From the NCBI GenBank assembly GCA_028698995.1, contig JAQVVM010000006.1, positions 40,371-104,370 of the forward strand: a DNA stretch of 64,000 nt, in the 5' to 3' direction. Positions 43,644 through 53,963 of the stretch are shown here, piece after piece. Numbering within the stretch: position 1 is the stretch's first letter; the number at the start of each line of letters is the position of its first letter. Position numbers and translations under genes: made by a program. The notes beneath the pieces were generated by a model. That model did no database searches. It was not told where the DNA came from and saw only the letters and a program-made list of their open reading frames with translations. This DNA is from Bacteroidales bacterium (GTDB lineage Bacteria; Bacteroidota; Bacteroidia; Bacteroidales; PXBB01).

Positions 43644-45263
43644 TCAGCTCAATTTATAGAAATCATTGCCTTTGTCATCCACAAGGATAAAGGCAGGAAA
43701 GTCCTTTACATGTATGCGGTATATGGCTTCCATTCCTAATTCAGGGTATTCGAGCAACTCGACTTTTTGAATGTTTTTGTAAGCAAGAATTGCAGCAGGT
43801 CCACCAATACTTCCAAGATAGAAACCTCCATATTTTTTACAAGCATCAGTTACCACCTGCGATCTGTTCCCTTTAGCAATCATTACTTTACTGCCTCCAT
43901 GCTGCTGAAAAAGATCAACATAAGAATCCATCCTACCGGCAGTTGTTGGGCCAAAAGATCCTGAAGCCATACCGGGAGGTGTTTTTGCAGGTCCGGCATA
44001 ATAAACAGGGTGGTCTTTAATATACTGCGGTAAACCTTCACCCGCATCGAGTCTTTCCTTGAGTTTGGCGTGGGCAATATCACGTCCCACGATGATAGTG
44101 CCATTCAGAGATAATCGAGTACCAACCTTATGCTTCGACAATTCGGAAAGTATTTTTTCCATAGGTTCATCAAGATTGATAGTCACTGCCCCTGCATTAT
44201 CATCCTTATTGCGTAGTTCATCAGGAATAAATCGAGCAGGATTATCTTCTAACTTTTCAATCCAAATGCCATCTTTATTTATTTTGGCTTTTATATTTCT
44301 GTCAGCGACACAGGACACTCCAATACTCACAGGGCATGAAGCCCCATGTCGGGGCATTCTAAGAATACGGATGTCAAGGGAAAAATATTTCCCTCCGAAT
44401 TGTGCACCAATGCCTAGTTTATAAGCAGCATCGAGAATTTTTTGTTCAAGTTTTTTATCTCTAAATGCCTGACCACCTTCATTTCCATGTTCAGGTAAAT
44501 CATCGTAGTATTTGGCAGAAGCGAGCTTAAGAGCTTTGAGATTTGCTTCAGCAGAAGTGCCTCCTATCACAAAAGCTACATGATAGGGTGGACAGGCAGC
44601 AGTGCCCAGAGACTTTAGTTTCTCAATAAGAAATTTTTCAAGTTTTTCAGGGGTTAAGAGGGCTTTTGTTTCCTGAAATAAAGCCGTTTTATTTGCTGAA
44701 CCTCCACCCTTGGCAATCATCAGAAAATGATATTCATCCCCATCAGCAGCATAAATATCAATTTGTGCAGGAAGGTTTGTGCCCGAATTTTTTTCAGTGT
44801 ACATATCAAGAGGAATGGTTTGAGAATATCTCAGATTTTCCTCAGTGTACAGATTGTAAATACCTTTTGACAAAGCTTCTTCGTCGCCTCCACCGGTCCA
44901 TACCTGTTGTCCTTTTTTACCCACAATAATAGCTGTTCCTGTATCCTGACAAAAAGGCAACATACCTTTAGCGGATAATTCCGCATTTCGAAGCATCGTC
45001 AGAGCAACAAATTTATCATTTTCACTGGCCTCAGTATCGTGTAATATATCTGCAATTTGTTGGATGTGTTCGGTACGCAACATAAAAGCTACATCCCGCA
45101 TCGCACATTGTGCAACTTCTATTAAGGCTTCTTTGTCAACCTTCAGAACAGGATTGCCTTCAAATGTGCTTTTAGTTACATGTTTATCGGTCAGGAGGTA
45201 ATATTCTGTTTTGTCTTCGCCTAAAGGGAAAGGTTTCTGATAAAAAAAATCAGGTGTCTTCAT
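43644..45263 (-). CDS. fumA: Class I fumarate hydratase ([4Fe-4S])
   Basis: The 539-residue protein is a full-length, single-chain class I fumarase, hydrating fumarate to malate in the TCA cycle. Cluster-ligand cysteines appear in [16 protein letters not shown], in [16 protein letters not shown] and near [17 protein letters not shown]. Other family blocks are [13 protein letters not shown] and [27 protein letters not shown]. It is a one-gene unit on the minus strand, convergent with the thioredoxin gene at a 14-bp gap. The Fe-S cluster makes it sensitive to oxygen. Confidence 0.93.
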   Translation of the reverse strand: MKTPDFFYQKPFPLGEDKTEYYLLTDKHVTKSTFEGNPVLKVDKEALIEVAQCAMRDVAFMLRTEHIQQIADILHDTEASENDKFVALTMLRNAELSAKGMLPFCQDTGTAIIVGKKGQQVWTGGGDEEALSKGIYNLYTEENLRYSQTIPLDMYTEKNSGTNLPAQIDIYAADGDEYHFLMIAKGGGSANKTALFQETKALLTPEKLEKFLIEKLKSLGTAACPPYHVAFVIGGTSAEANLKALKLASAKYYDDLPEHGNEGGQAFRDKKLEQKILDAAYKLGIGAQFGGKYFSLDIRILRMPRHGASCPVSIGVSCVADRNIKAKINKDGIWIEKLEDNPARFIPDELRNKDDNAGAVTINLDEPMEKILSELSKHKVGTRLSLNGTIIVGRDIAHAKLKERLDAGEGLPQYIKDHPVYYAGPAKTPPGMASGSFGPTTAGRMDSYVDLFQQHGGSKVMIAKGNRSQVVTDACKKYGGFYLGSIGGPAAILAYKNIQKVELLEYPELGMEAIYRIHVKDFPAFILVDDKGNDFYKLS

Positions 45264-45333
45264 GATTATTGTTTTTGGTTAATATAAACTTGTATTAAAT
45301 GAATACAAATATATATATTTTTATTTACAAAAA

Positions 45334-46674
45334 TTAAATTGCCTTCCCTTTTAAACTTGCTGAAGTACAATCAGTAATTTTAACCTTAACATAATCACCT
45401 GGTTTGAATCCAATTTGTGGAAAAATCACCATTTTATTCTGGCTGTTTCTGCCCGAAACATAATCTTTTGAGCGTTTAGAGAGGCCTTCTACAAGAACTT
45501 CAAAAACTTTTCCGATATCTTTACGATTGCTGTTCAATGAAAGTTCTTTCTGAAGTTCAATAACCTCATTGAGTCTTTTCAGTTTTATGTCTTCAGGTAC
45601 GTCATCTTTGAATTTCTTTGCTGCAGTTGTATCCGGCCTTTCGGAATATTTAAACATAAATGCAAAATCATATGCTGCATAAGCCATGAGACTTAAAGTT
45701 TCCTTATGGTCCTCTTCTGTTTCAGAACAAAAGCCACTGATAATATCAGTAGAAATACCACAGTCGGGGATTTTTGATTTAATCGCATCAATTCTGCTGA
45801 GATACCACTGTCTGTCGTACTTTCTGTTCATGAGTTTCAAAATACGAGAACTGCCCGACTGCGCAGGTAAATGGATATAATTACAAATATTTGGATAAGA
45901 GGCTATAATATCGAGAAGCTCATCCGACATATCCTTGGGGTGAGAGGTTGCGAATCTGATTCTCAAAAGAGGATTTATTTCAGCAATCTTTTTCATAAGG
46001 CCTGCAAAATTCATCCCTTCCCAAAGATATGAATTGACGTTCTGGCCTAGAAGAGTAATTTCCCTGAATCCCTCGTTAAAAAGTTTTTCAGCTTCACCGA
46101 TTATTGAATGAGCATCTCTGCTTCTTTCTTTACCTCTGGTAAAAGGCACCACACAATAAGAGCAAAAGTTTTGGCATCCCCTCATAATGGAGATAAATGC
46201 TGTAATTCCATTACTGTCAATACGAACAGGGCTGAGGTCGGAATATGTTTCTTCGTGTGATAACAACACATTAACACCCTTCTGACCGCTCTCAACATCC
46301 TGTAATAATAAAGGTAAATCCCTATAAGAATCCGGTCCGGCAATCAGGTCAACAAATTTTTCCTCTTCAAGAAGTTGCATTTTAAGCCTTTCGGCCATAC
46401 ATCCAAGAATACCGATAATAAGCGAGTTTTTCTTTTTTTTCAGAGCTTTGAACTCTTGAATTCGGTTTCTGACTCTTTTTTCGGCATTATCTCTGATAGA
46501 ACATGTATTCACAAGAATAACATCAGCATCTTTGATATCTCCGGAAAAAACATAACCTTCATCTTTCAAAACAGAAGCAACAATTTCACTGTCTGAGAAA
46601 TTCATTTGACAGCCATATGTTTCAATATAAACTTTTTTTGATTTCAAATAATATCTGTTTAACAGTATGTTCAA
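45334..46674 (-). CDS. miaB: tRNA methylthiotransferase MiaB
   Basis: The 446-residue protein adds the 2-methylthio group to i6A37 in tRNAs. The N-terminal domain has its three cluster cysteines in ETYGCQMNFSDSE, VNTCSIRDNAEKR and GILGCMAERL. The radical SAM cluster is RGCQNFCSYCVVPFTRG. A TRAM domain closes the protein (VEGLSKRSKDYVSGRNSQNKMVIF). The YGCQMN and VNTCSIR forms favour MiaB over MtaB or RimO. It is transcribed alone and divergently from topA, with 123 bp between them. Confidence 0.94.
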   Translation of the reverse strand: MNILLNRYYLKSKKVYIETYGCQMNFSDSEIVASVLKDEGYVFSGDIKDADVILVNTCSIRDNAEKRVRNRIQEFKALKKKKNSLIIGILGCMAERLKMQLLEEEKFVDLIAGPDSYRDLPLLLQDVESGQKGVNVLLSHEETYSDLSPVRIDSNGITAFISIMRGCQNFCSYCVVPFTRGKERSRDAHSIIGEAEKLFNEGFREITLLGQNVNSYLWEGMNFAGLMKKIAEINPLLRIRFATSHPKDMSDELLDIIASYPNICNYIHLPAQSGSSRILKLMNRKYDRQWYLSRIDAIKSKIPDCGISTDIISGFCSETEEDHKETLSLMAYAAYDFAFMFKYSERPDTTAAKKFKDDVPEDIKLKRLNEVIELQKELSLNSNRKDIGKVFEVLVEGLSKRSKDYVSGRNSQNKMVIFPQIGFKPGDYVKVKITDCTSASLKGKAI

Positions 46675-46797
46675 TAGTGAGTTTGCAAAGGTACTAAAAA
46701 AAATATTAAATTCTTTTTTGAAAATACTCCTATATATATTATGATTAAACCATAGTTTTTTTTTTACTTTGCAAAAAATTTTGAAAAGGAAAGATAA

Positions 46798-49242
46798 ATG
46801 CCAAAAAATTTAGTTATTGTAGAATCACCCGCAAAAGCAAGAACCATTGAAGGTTTTCTTGGAAAAGATTATGTTGTAAAATCATCATTCGGACATGTGC
46901 GCGATCTGGATAAAATTAATTTTGGTGTTGATGTTGCCAACAATTTCAAGCCTCATTACATTATAACCGACGACAAAAAGAAATTAGTAAAAGATCTTAA
47001 AACATTGGTTAAAGAGGCAGAGATTGTATGGATGGCTTCCGATGAGGACCGTGAAGGAGAGGCTATAGCATGGCACCTTCAGGAGGCTTTAAATATTGAT
47101 GATAAGAAAATAAAACGCATTGTATTTCATGAAATTACCAAAGATGCCATTCTTAATGCTGTACAAAATCCACGTCAGATAAACAAGAATCTTGTAGATG
47201 CTCAACAAGCACGCAGGGTTTTAGATAGATTGGTAGGTTTTGAACTCTCGCCTCTTTTATGGAAAAAGGTAAAACCTGCTTTGTCGGCTGGGAGGGTACA
47301 ATCTGTAGCAGTAAGATTAATTGTTGAGCGGGAAAAAGAAATTGATAACTTTAAGGTCACCAATTCCTTTAGAGTCGTTGCTGACTTTTTGGTAGAGGAT
47401 AATGGTAAAACCTACACTCTTAATGCAGAGTTAAACAGAAAATTCAACAATAAAGATGAAGCTGTTGCTTTTCTTGAAAAGTGCAAAGGTGCTTCATTCG
47501 GCATAAAAGATATTGAGACCAAGCCTTCCAGGAAATCGCCGGCACCACCTTTTACAACATCTACGCTGCAACAGGAGGCAGGAAGAAAGCTGGGATTCTC
47601 GGTCAGCAAAACAATGATTGTAGCACAACAGCTTTATGAATCCGGAAAGATTACCTACATGAGAACTGACTCTGTGAATCTTTCCGATCTGGCATTAGCA
47701 ACTGCCTCAAAAGAAATCAAGGCATTTTACGGGGAACCTTATGCCCAAATGCGAAAATATACGACCAAAACAAAGGGCGCACAGGAAGCTCATGAAGCCA
47801 TCAGGCCAACTTATATGAATGTGCATGCCATTCAGGGAGATGCTTCCCAAAACAGACTGTATGAAATGATCTGGAAACGTGCCATTGCTTCCCAGATGAG
47901 CGATGCCTTACTTGAAAAAACCAATGTAACTATTTCTGTTTCAACATCTGAAGAAGAATTTATAGCCAAAGGGGAAGTTGTAAAATTTGATGGTTTTTTA
48001 AAGGTGTATATTGAATCTAATGATGATGAAAATGATGAAAATCACAAAGGGTTTTTACCACCTGTTAAAAAAGGTGATTCACTAATACCTCAGACTATCA
48101 GTGCCATTGAACGTTTTACCCAACCTCCTCACCGATATACAGAACCCAGTCTTGTAAAGAAGATGGAAGAACTTGGTATAGGACGTCCTTCTACTTATGC
48201 ACCAACTATTTCAACCATCCAAAAAAGAGGTTATGTTGTTGTAAAAAACAAAGATGGTCAGGAAAGAGCCTATACTATTGTTACTTTGGTTAATGGGGTT
48301 ATTTCGTCAAAGACTCTTAAGGAAGTTTACGGGTTTGAAAAAATGAAACTTTTTCCAACTGATATTGGTTCCCTTGTCAATACATTTTTATTGGAAAATT
48401 TTTCTGATATAATGGATTACAATTTCACTGCTGATGTTGAAAAGGAATTTGATGAAATAGCCCTTGGAAATACCATTTGGTTTGAAATGGTTAGAAATTT
48501 CTACAATCCTTTCAAATTAAAGCTGCTTTCTGTCGAGAAAAATGCCCAAAGAGTAAGTGGGGAAAGGCTGCTCGGTAAAGAACCTTCAACAGGCGAAAAT
48601 GTCTTCGTAAAATTGGGTCGTTACGGCCCTATGGTTCAGATAGGAGAAGCAGATGAAGACAAAAAACCAAAATTCGCCGGTTTATTGAAAGGCCAAAGTA
48701 TGGATTCAATAACCATTGAAGAAGCTCTTGAACTTTTTAAACTGCCTAGAACCGTAGGTTCTTATGAAGGGGAAGAAATTAAAGCCAATGTTGGACGCTT
48801 TGGTCCTTATTTACTTTATAAAAAAGCATTCTATTCTATACCTAAAGGAGATGACCCTCTTAAAATAACCTTAGCAAGAAGCATTGAGATTATCTTAGAT
48901 AAAATTGACAGAGATTCAAAAAAACTTATAAAAGAATTTAAAGAAGATGCTTCTATTAAGGTTCTTAATGGCAGATGGGGTCCCTACATTGCCGTAGGCA
49001 AGAACAATTACAAAATTCCAAAAGCTCAAAAACCGGAGGATCTTAGTTTCGAAGATTGCAAAAAGATTATGGCCGATGAAGATAGAACTTCTAAAACGAG
49101 CACCCGAAGAACAACTAAAACGACTGAAAAGAAATCTGCTGAAAAAAAGGTGTCTTCTGCTAAGAAAACGGTAAAAGCTAAAAAAGTTACAAGTTCAAAA
49201 AAAAGTCCAAGTAAGAAGAAATCTCCAAGTAAAAAACAATAA
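46798..49242 (+). CDS. topA: DNA topoisomerase I
   Basis: The 814-residue protein relaxes negative supercoils. The Toprim domain has VESPAKARTIEGFL at the N-terminus and MASDEDREGEAIAWHL. The catalytic tyrosine is Tyr287 in ITYMRTDSVNLSD. After the core are glycine-rich repeats (LGRYGPMVQIG, VGRFGPYLLYK, GRWGPYIAVG) in place of zinc fingers, as in many Bacteroidota, and a strongly basic Lys/Ser tail (residues 775-814) that should bind DNA without specificity. It starts an operon-like run with the aminotransferase and sugar transferase genes (9-bp gap). Confidence 0.95.
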   Translation: MPKNLVIVESPAKARTIEGFLGKDYVVKSSFGHVRDLDKINFGVDVANNFKPHYIITDDKKKLVKDLKTLVKEAEIVWMASDEDREGEAIAWHLQEALNIDDKKIKRIVFHEITKDAILNAVQNPRQINKNLVDAQQARRVLDRLVGFELSPLLWKKVKPALSAGRVQSVAVRLIVEREKEIDNFKVTNSFRVVADFLVEDNGKTYTLNAELNRKFNNKDEAVAFLEKCKGASFGIKDIETKPSRKSPAPPFTTSTLQQEAGRKLGFSVSKTMIVAQQLYESGKITYMRTDSVNLSDLALATASKEIKAFYGEPYAQMRKYTTKTKGAQEAHEAIRPTYMNVHAIQGDASQNRLYEMIWKRAIASQMSDALLEKTNVTISVSTSEEEFIAKGEVVKFDGFLKVYIESNDDENDENHKGFLPPVKKGDSLIPQTISAIERFTQPPHRYTEPSLVKKMEELGIGRPSTYAPTISTIQKRGYVVVKNKDGQERAYTIVTLVNGVISSKTLKEVYGFEKMKLFPTDIGSLVNTFLLENFSDIMDYNFTADVEKEFDEIALGNTIWFEMVRNFYNPFKLKLLSVEKNAQRVSGERLLGKEPSTGENVFVKLGRYGPMVQIGEADEDKKPKFAGLLKGQSMDSITIEEALELFKLPRTVGSYEGEEIKANVGRFGPYLLYKKAFYSIPKGDDPLKITLARSIEIILDKIDRDSKKLIKEFKEDASIKVLNGRWGPYIAVGKNNYKIPKAQKPEDLSFEDCKKIMADEDRTSKTSTRRTTKTTEKKSAEKKVSSAKKTVKAKKVTSSKKSPSKKKSPSKKQ

Positions 49243-49251
49243 GTTAAACTT

Positions 49252-50472
49252 ATGATTCCTTTTTCGCCACCTCGCATTGACGAGAAAATAATAAATGAAG
49301 TCATCTCTGCTCTTAAGTCGGGTTGGATAACCACAGGACCTCGAACAAAGCTTTTTGAAGAACACCTGAAGGATTATTGTGGCGCCAAAAAAGTATTATG
49401 CCTTAATTCTGCAACTGCAGGATTGGAACTCATGCTCAGATGGTTCGGTGTAAAAGAGGGTGATGAAGTAATTTTACCTGCTTACACGTACACTGCAACT
49501 GCTAATGTTGTTGTTCATTGTGGTGCTAAACCCGTATTTGTTGATGTGAATGAAGAAGATTTTAACATTTCTTTAAAAGCTGTTGAAGAAGCCATAAATG
49601 AGCACACAAAAGTTATTATGCCTGTTGACATAGGGGGCTTTCCATGTGATTACGACAGCATCAGGACAATAATAAATAAAACGGGCATAAAAAAACTATT
49701 TAAACCACAGGGTATTGAGCAGGAAAAACTTGGACGCATTCTGTTATTGTCTGATGCTGCACATTCTCTGGGAGCATGGTATAAAGGACACAGAACAGGG
49801 CATCCACATCTGGCTGATGTCACCGTTTTTTCGTTTCATGCCGTTAAAAACCTTACTACTGCTGAAGGTGGAGCCATTTGCCTTAATCTTCCTGAGCCTT
49901 TTGACAATAATGATTTATATACCCACCTTTGCGTCAAATCATTACATGGGCAAAACAAGGATGCTCTTCAAAAAACACAAAAAGGGAACTGGCGGTACGA
50001 TATTGTTGAAGCAGGTTACAAGTTTAATATGACTGATTTACAAGCTGCAATTGGACTCATAGAACTTGAAAGATATGACAGTGACATGCTTAAAAAAAGA
50101 GCTTACATTTTTTCCAGATACGAAAACGCTTTTAAAAAATATCAATGGGCAAAAACCCCATTGACTAAGGATAGCCATAGAGAAACTTCATACCATGTGT
50201 TCATGCTTCGTATAAATGGTATTAACGAAAATCAACGTGATGCCATCATTCAGTCGATTTTTGATAAAGAAGTAGCCGTAAATGTCCATTTTATCCCGCT
50301 GCCAATGATGTCATTTTACAAATCTTTGGGCTATCAGATAGCTGATTTTCCTCAGACCTATGCTAATTATTCATGTGAAATAAGCCTTCCGGTATATTAT
50401 AATCTGTCTGATGAGCAGATTGAAAGTGTTATTAATGCTGTAATTAATTCTGTTGAAGCATCTGTTAAATAA
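49252..50472 (+). CDS. DegT/DnrJ/EryC1-family sugar aminotransferase
   Basis: The 406-residue PLP enzyme has the N-terminal GWITTGPRTKLFEEHLKDYCGAKKVLCLNSATAGLELM and the Schiff-base Lys199 in FSFHAVKNLTTAEGG. DAAHSLGAWYKG carries the PLP-nitrogen aspartate. Members transaminate keto-sugar nucleotides to make amino sugars for O-antigen, capsule or protein glycans. The next gene, overlapping by 1 bp, encodes a phosphosugar transferase, so the two probably start a glycan repeat unit. The exact sugar is not readable. Confidence 0.9.
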   Translation: MIPFSPPRIDEKIINEVISALKSGWITTGPRTKLFEEHLKDYCGAKKVLCLNSATAGLELMLRWFGVKEGDEVILPAYTYTATANVVVHCGAKPVFVDVNEEDFNISLKAVEEAINEHTKVIMPVDIGGFPCDYDSIRTIINKTGIKKLFKPQGIEQEKLGRILLLSDAAHSLGAWYKGHRTGHPHLADVTVFSFHAVKNLTTAEGGAICLNLPEPFDNNDLYTHLCVKSLHGQNKDALQKTQKGNWRYDIVEAGYKFNMTDLQAAIGLIELERYDSDMLKKRAYIFSRYENAFKKYQWAKTPLTKDSHRETSYHVFMLRINGINENQRDAIIQSIFDKEVAVNVHFIPLPMMSFYKSLGYQIADFPQTYANYSCEISLPVYYNLSDEQIESVINAVINSVEASVK

Positions 50473-51062
50473 TGAAGAGACTGTTTGACTTTGTTTTTTC
50501 CTGCATATTTTTAATTGTACTACTTCCATTTTTTATCATTATTATTATTCTGATACTTTTTGACAGTTGGGGAAATCCCTTTTACTTGCAGGAAAGAGTT
50601 GGAAAAAACGCCAATATTTTCTACATGTACAAGTTCAGAACCATGTACAAGAATGCAGATAAAAAAGGCTTGCTTACTATTGGGAGTAAAGATAACAGAA
50701 TCACAAGAGTAGGTTTCTATTTAAGAAAATATAAACTTGATGAATTACCCCAATTGATAAATGTTTTTTGGGGCAATATGAGTTTTGTAGGGCCTCGTCC
50801 CGAAGTGATGAAATATGTAGCATTATACAACGACAGACAAAGAAAAGTACTTAATGTAAAACCGGGCATTACGGATCTTGCTTCTCTCACCTATTTTGAC
50901 GAAAGTGATATGCTTGCGCAAAGCACCAATCCTGAAGAAATTTACATAAAACAGTTCATGCCCGTTAAATTAGACTTAAATCTTCAATATATTGAATCAA
51001 GTAATTTTATTACAGATTTCATTATAATTCTTAAGACTGTAAAGAAGATATTTGTTAAGTAA
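50472..51062 (+). CDS. Initiating sugar-phosphate transferase (WcaJ/PssY type)
   Basis: The 196-residue monotopic enzyme has one N-terminal membrane helix (FDFVFSCIFLIVLLPFFIIIIILILFDS) and the bacterial sugar transferase core: FYLQERVGKN, MYKFRTMYKNADKKG, LRKYKLDELPQLINVFWGNMSFVGPRPEV. It moves a sugar-1-phosphate from a nucleotide sugar to undecaprenyl phosphate at the inner face of the membrane, the first step of glycan synthesis. Short length is typical of the PglC-like minimal form. It is translationally coupled to the aminotransferase gene (TAATG). Confidence 0.92.
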   Translation: MKRLFDFVFSCIFLIVLLPFFIIIIILILFDSWGNPFYLQERVGKNANIFYMYKFRTMYKNADKKGLLTIGSKDNRITRVGFYLRKYKLDELPQLINVFWGNMSFVGPRPEVMKYVALYNDRQRKVLNVKPGITDLASLTYFDESDMLAQSTNPEEIYIKQFMPVKLDLNLQYIESSNFITDFIIILKTVKKIFVK

Positions 51063-51258
51063 ATCAGTTAAAGAAAGAAGCAAATAATCTATCTAAAAAT
51101 TACAATACATAAAGCATTAGAATTCAGGTTAATAGAAGTTTAAAAGCCGCCCTATAAAAGATTTTTATAATAGGATTTTTCATGTTTTTATATATAAAAT
51201 TGATTTTAAAGACCAGCTGCAACTAACAATCTTCTTCACATTTTGATTGTTTCCGATT

Positions 51259-51288
51259 TTGAAAAATCATTTTTTTTTGTTATATTTG
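51259..51288 (+). promoter_or_regulatory. Promoter of the KamA-family gene
   Basis: TTG at 51259-51261, 19 bp, then TATATTTG at 51281-51288, a full match to the Bacteroidetes promoter pattern, 60 bp upstream of the start. The rest of 51063-51347 holds no gene. The leader contains AATTCTAATACTTA, shared with 19508. Confidence 0.75.
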
Positions 51289-51347
51289 TCCAATACGCTT
51301 TAGTTCAAGCCGAATTCTAATACTTATGTGAAAAATATAAAATAATT

Positions 51348-52718
51348 ATGACAATAAAAAAGAATACAGGAATCTTAAAAAAAGAATACTTTTCAATTAC
51401 TTTACATAACTTTAAAAATGTACCTCAAATCAATGAATATCTTACTGCTAATGAAATTTTTGAAATAGAAGTTATTGGACAGGTTTTACCTTTTAAAACA
51501 AATAATTATATAGTAGATGAGTTGATTCATTGGGATAATTATCAAAATGATCCGATTTTCACCTTAACATTTCCAAGAAAAAATATGTTAAAGGCAACTC
51601 ACTATAATAAAATAGCTGAATTAATGAAAGCTGGAGCTTCAAAAAGGGAGATTGACAAAACAGCAGTAGAAATAAGGACAAAGTTAAACCCAAATCCTGC
51701 AGGGCAAGGTGACTTGAATGTTCCGATGTTAAATAACCGAAGATTAAAGGGAATGCAGCATAAATACGGTCAGACAACATTATTTTTCCCATCTCAAGGA
51801 CAAACCTGTCATGCCTATTGCACATTTTGTTTCCGATGGTCACAATTTGTTGGATTAAAAGAAGAAAAGTTTGCCATGAAAGAAGTAGATGATTTGATAG
51901 CTTATATTAAAGAAAATACTGATATAACTGATTTATTATTTACCGGTGGAGATCCTATGGTAATGAAGTCTTCAACACTATCCAAATACATTGACACCAT
52001 ATTGAATGCAGACATTTCAAATTTGCAAACAATAAGAATAGGCACTAAATCACTGGGTTTCTGGCCCTATCGTTTTCTTACTGACGATGACAGTGAAGAA
52101 CTTCTAAATTTGTTTAACAGAATCAGAAGGGCAGGTAAACACCTTGCCATTATGGCACATTTCAGTCATCCTAATGAACTAAAAACACCTGCTGTAAAAC
52201 TGGCTATAAAAGCCATCAGAAAAACCGGTGCGCAGATAAGAACCCAATCACCAATTTTTAAACACATAAACGACCATCCCGACATTTGGGCAGACATGTG
52301 GAAGAGACAAGTCAAACTTGGGTGCATCCCTTATTATATGTTTATTGCTAGAGATACGGGAGCACAACATTATTTTGCACTGCCTTTGATTGAAGCATGG
52401 ACAATATTTCGTAAAGCCTACAGACAAGTCAGTGGGATTGCACGCACAGTGAGAGGACCAAGCATGTCTTGTACACCGGGAAAAATTCATATTGTTGGAG
52501 TTGCAGATACCTCTGATGAAAAAGTCATGATATTAAAATTTATACAAGGAAGAAATCCAGAATGGGTAGGTAAACCTTTCTTTGCCAAATTTAATCCTAA
52601 AGCCATTTGGATTGATGAACTTGTCCCTGCTTTTGAGGATGGGAAGTTCTTCTTTGAAGATGAACTCCAAGAAATGGCTGTGAAATCATTATCGGACTTC
52701 AGATTGTCTGATGAGTAA
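51348..52718 (+). CDS. KamA-family radical SAM aminomutase-like enzyme
   Basis: The 456-residue protein has the radical SAM cluster TCHAYCTFCFRW (CxxxCxxC) and, further on, LLFTGGDPMVM and IRTQSPIFKHIND, typical of lysine 2,3-aminomutase and its relatives (KamA/EpmB/AblA). These enzymes use SAM and PLP to move an amino group. The N-terminal 110 residues differ from classic KamA. A lysine substrate is the family default, but glutamate- or other aminomutases of the same family cannot be excluded. It is a single gene with its own strong promoter. Confidence 0.85.
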   Translation: MTIKKNTGILKKEYFSITLHNFKNVPQINEYLTANEIFEIEVIGQVLPFKTNNYIVDELIHWDNYQNDPIFTLTFPRKNMLKATHYNKIAELMKAGASKREIDKTAVEIRTKLNPNPAGQGDLNVPMLNNRRLKGMQHKYGQTTLFFPSQGQTCHAYCTFCFRWSQFVGLKEEKFAMKEVDDLIAYIKENTDITDLLFTGGDPMVMKSSTLSKYIDTILNADISNLQTIRIGTKSLGFWPYRFLTDDDSEELLNLFNRIRRAGKHLAIMAHFSHPNELKTPAVKLAIKAIRKTGAQIRTQSPIFKHINDHPDIWADMWKRQVKLGCIPYYMFIARDTGAQHYFALPLIEAWTIFRKAYRQVSGIARTVRGPSMSCTPGKIHIVGVADTSDEKVMILKFIQGRNPEWVGKPFFAKFNPKAIWIDELVPAFEDGKFFFEDELQEMAVKSLSDFRLSDE

Positions 52719-52741
52719 AAGTGTCTTAAAATATATATTTT

Positions 52742-53953
52742 TCAGACAAGAGATTTTATTATCCGACAGCTCCAAAAAAAGAATGATTTTTTTGTTTTTT
52801 CACAAATCGGATCCCCATAAACGTCAAGGTAAACCTTTGCTGCTTTCCCTACAAGGAACGAATTTAGCTGAGGGAATGAACAAAGGAATTGCACTAAACG
52901 ATAATAATCGAATTCTCTTCCCATGCGTTTATATATTTCCTTATCATACAAGAGGTTGTATGCTCTTGTAAAATACCCCTTAGTAAAACATTGCTTTATG
53001 TGTTCCGCTGCCACTCTCCCACTTCTGAGAGCGTTACCGATGCCCTCTCCTGTTACGGCATTAGCTAAACCGGCTGCATCCCCTGTCAACAAATAGCCTT
53101 TACCGGAAATTGGTCTCCCATTCTTACCGAGGGGAATTATTTTTGCCTTGAACGGGCTTACACGTTCCGCATTTTTAAAAACCTCCCTTAAACTACCTGA
53201 TTTAATTTCTGATTCAAGCACTTGCAACATATTGACTTTGTGATTTTTCATCTGAGTCAATGACATTCCCAAACCCACATTGAATAAACCATCAGCTTCG
53301 GGAAATACCCATATATACCCCGGTAAAATAATTTTATTGAAGTAGAACCTCATGTAAGAATCTGCATTATCCATGTTTAAATTTTTATAAAAACACCTTA
53401 ATGCTACAACTTTGTCTTTCTCATAAATGTGTGGCAGATGCAATTGTTTTGAGACAACAGAATTTGCGCCATCAGCGCCAACGATAAAACGGCTTTCAAA
53501 AACACCCTTTGAAGTATGCAATTTGAACAGATTATCCTGCTTTTCAATTTTATCCAACTTGCAATTCTCAATAATACTTGTATGGGTTGAATTATTTTTT
53601 AGGTGTTCAAATAAAATATTATCAAAAGTACTCCGGTTCAAAGTAAACATACTTTTATTATCATGATGCTGTAGAACAGGAATTGTAAAAGTCTTGTTAT
53701 CAATTGTATAGATTTTAACGCCCTTACTAGCAAATTTCTGCTTATGCAAAAAAAAGTCAGTTTCAAGCTTCTTGGAAATTAAAGGCAACTGCCTGATTAC
53801 ATCTAATGTCAATCCATCACCACAAACCTTCTCTCTCGGGAAAGAAGATTTATCCATTATTGCCACCTTTAAACCTGAGTTAATAAGACCAATGGCACAG
53901 GCACATCCAGATGGACCCGCACCAACAATTACGACATCAAATAAACCGGACAT
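52742..53953 (-). CDS. Geranylgeranyl-reductase-family FAD oxidoreductase
   Basis: The 403-residue flavoprotein has the dinucleotide-binding FDVVIVGAGPSGCACAIGL at the N-terminus, then DKSSFPREKVCGDGLT, the GGR-family signature, FIVGADGANSVVSKQL, and GYLLTGDAAGLANAVTGEGIGNALRSG for the second FAD contact. Members reduce isoprenoid double bonds or act on menaquinone-type and lipid substrates. It is in an operon with the preceding CpXC-like gene (10-bp gap). The substrate is unknown. Confidence 0.88.
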   Translation of the reverse strand: MSGLFDVVIVGAGPSGCACAIGLINSGLKVAIMDKSSFPREKVCGDGLTLDVIRQLPLISKKLETDFFLHKQKFASKGVKIYTIDNKTFTIPVLQHHDNKSMFTLNRSTFDNILFEHLKNNSTHTSIIENCKLDKIEKQDNLFKLHTSKGVFESRFIVGADGANSVVSKQLHLPHIYEKDKVVALRCFYKNLNMDNADSYMRFYFNKIILPGYIWVFPEADGLFNVGLGMSLTQMKNHKVNMLQVLESEIKSGSLREVFKNAERVSPFKAKIIPLGKNGRPISGKGYLLTGDAAGLANAVTGEGIGNALRSGRVAAEHIKQCFTKGYFTRAYNLLYDKEIYKRMGREFDYYRLVQFLCSFPQLNSFLVGKAAKVYLDVYGDPICEKTKKSFFFWSCRIIKSLV

Positions 53954-53963
53954 TAATAAAAAA

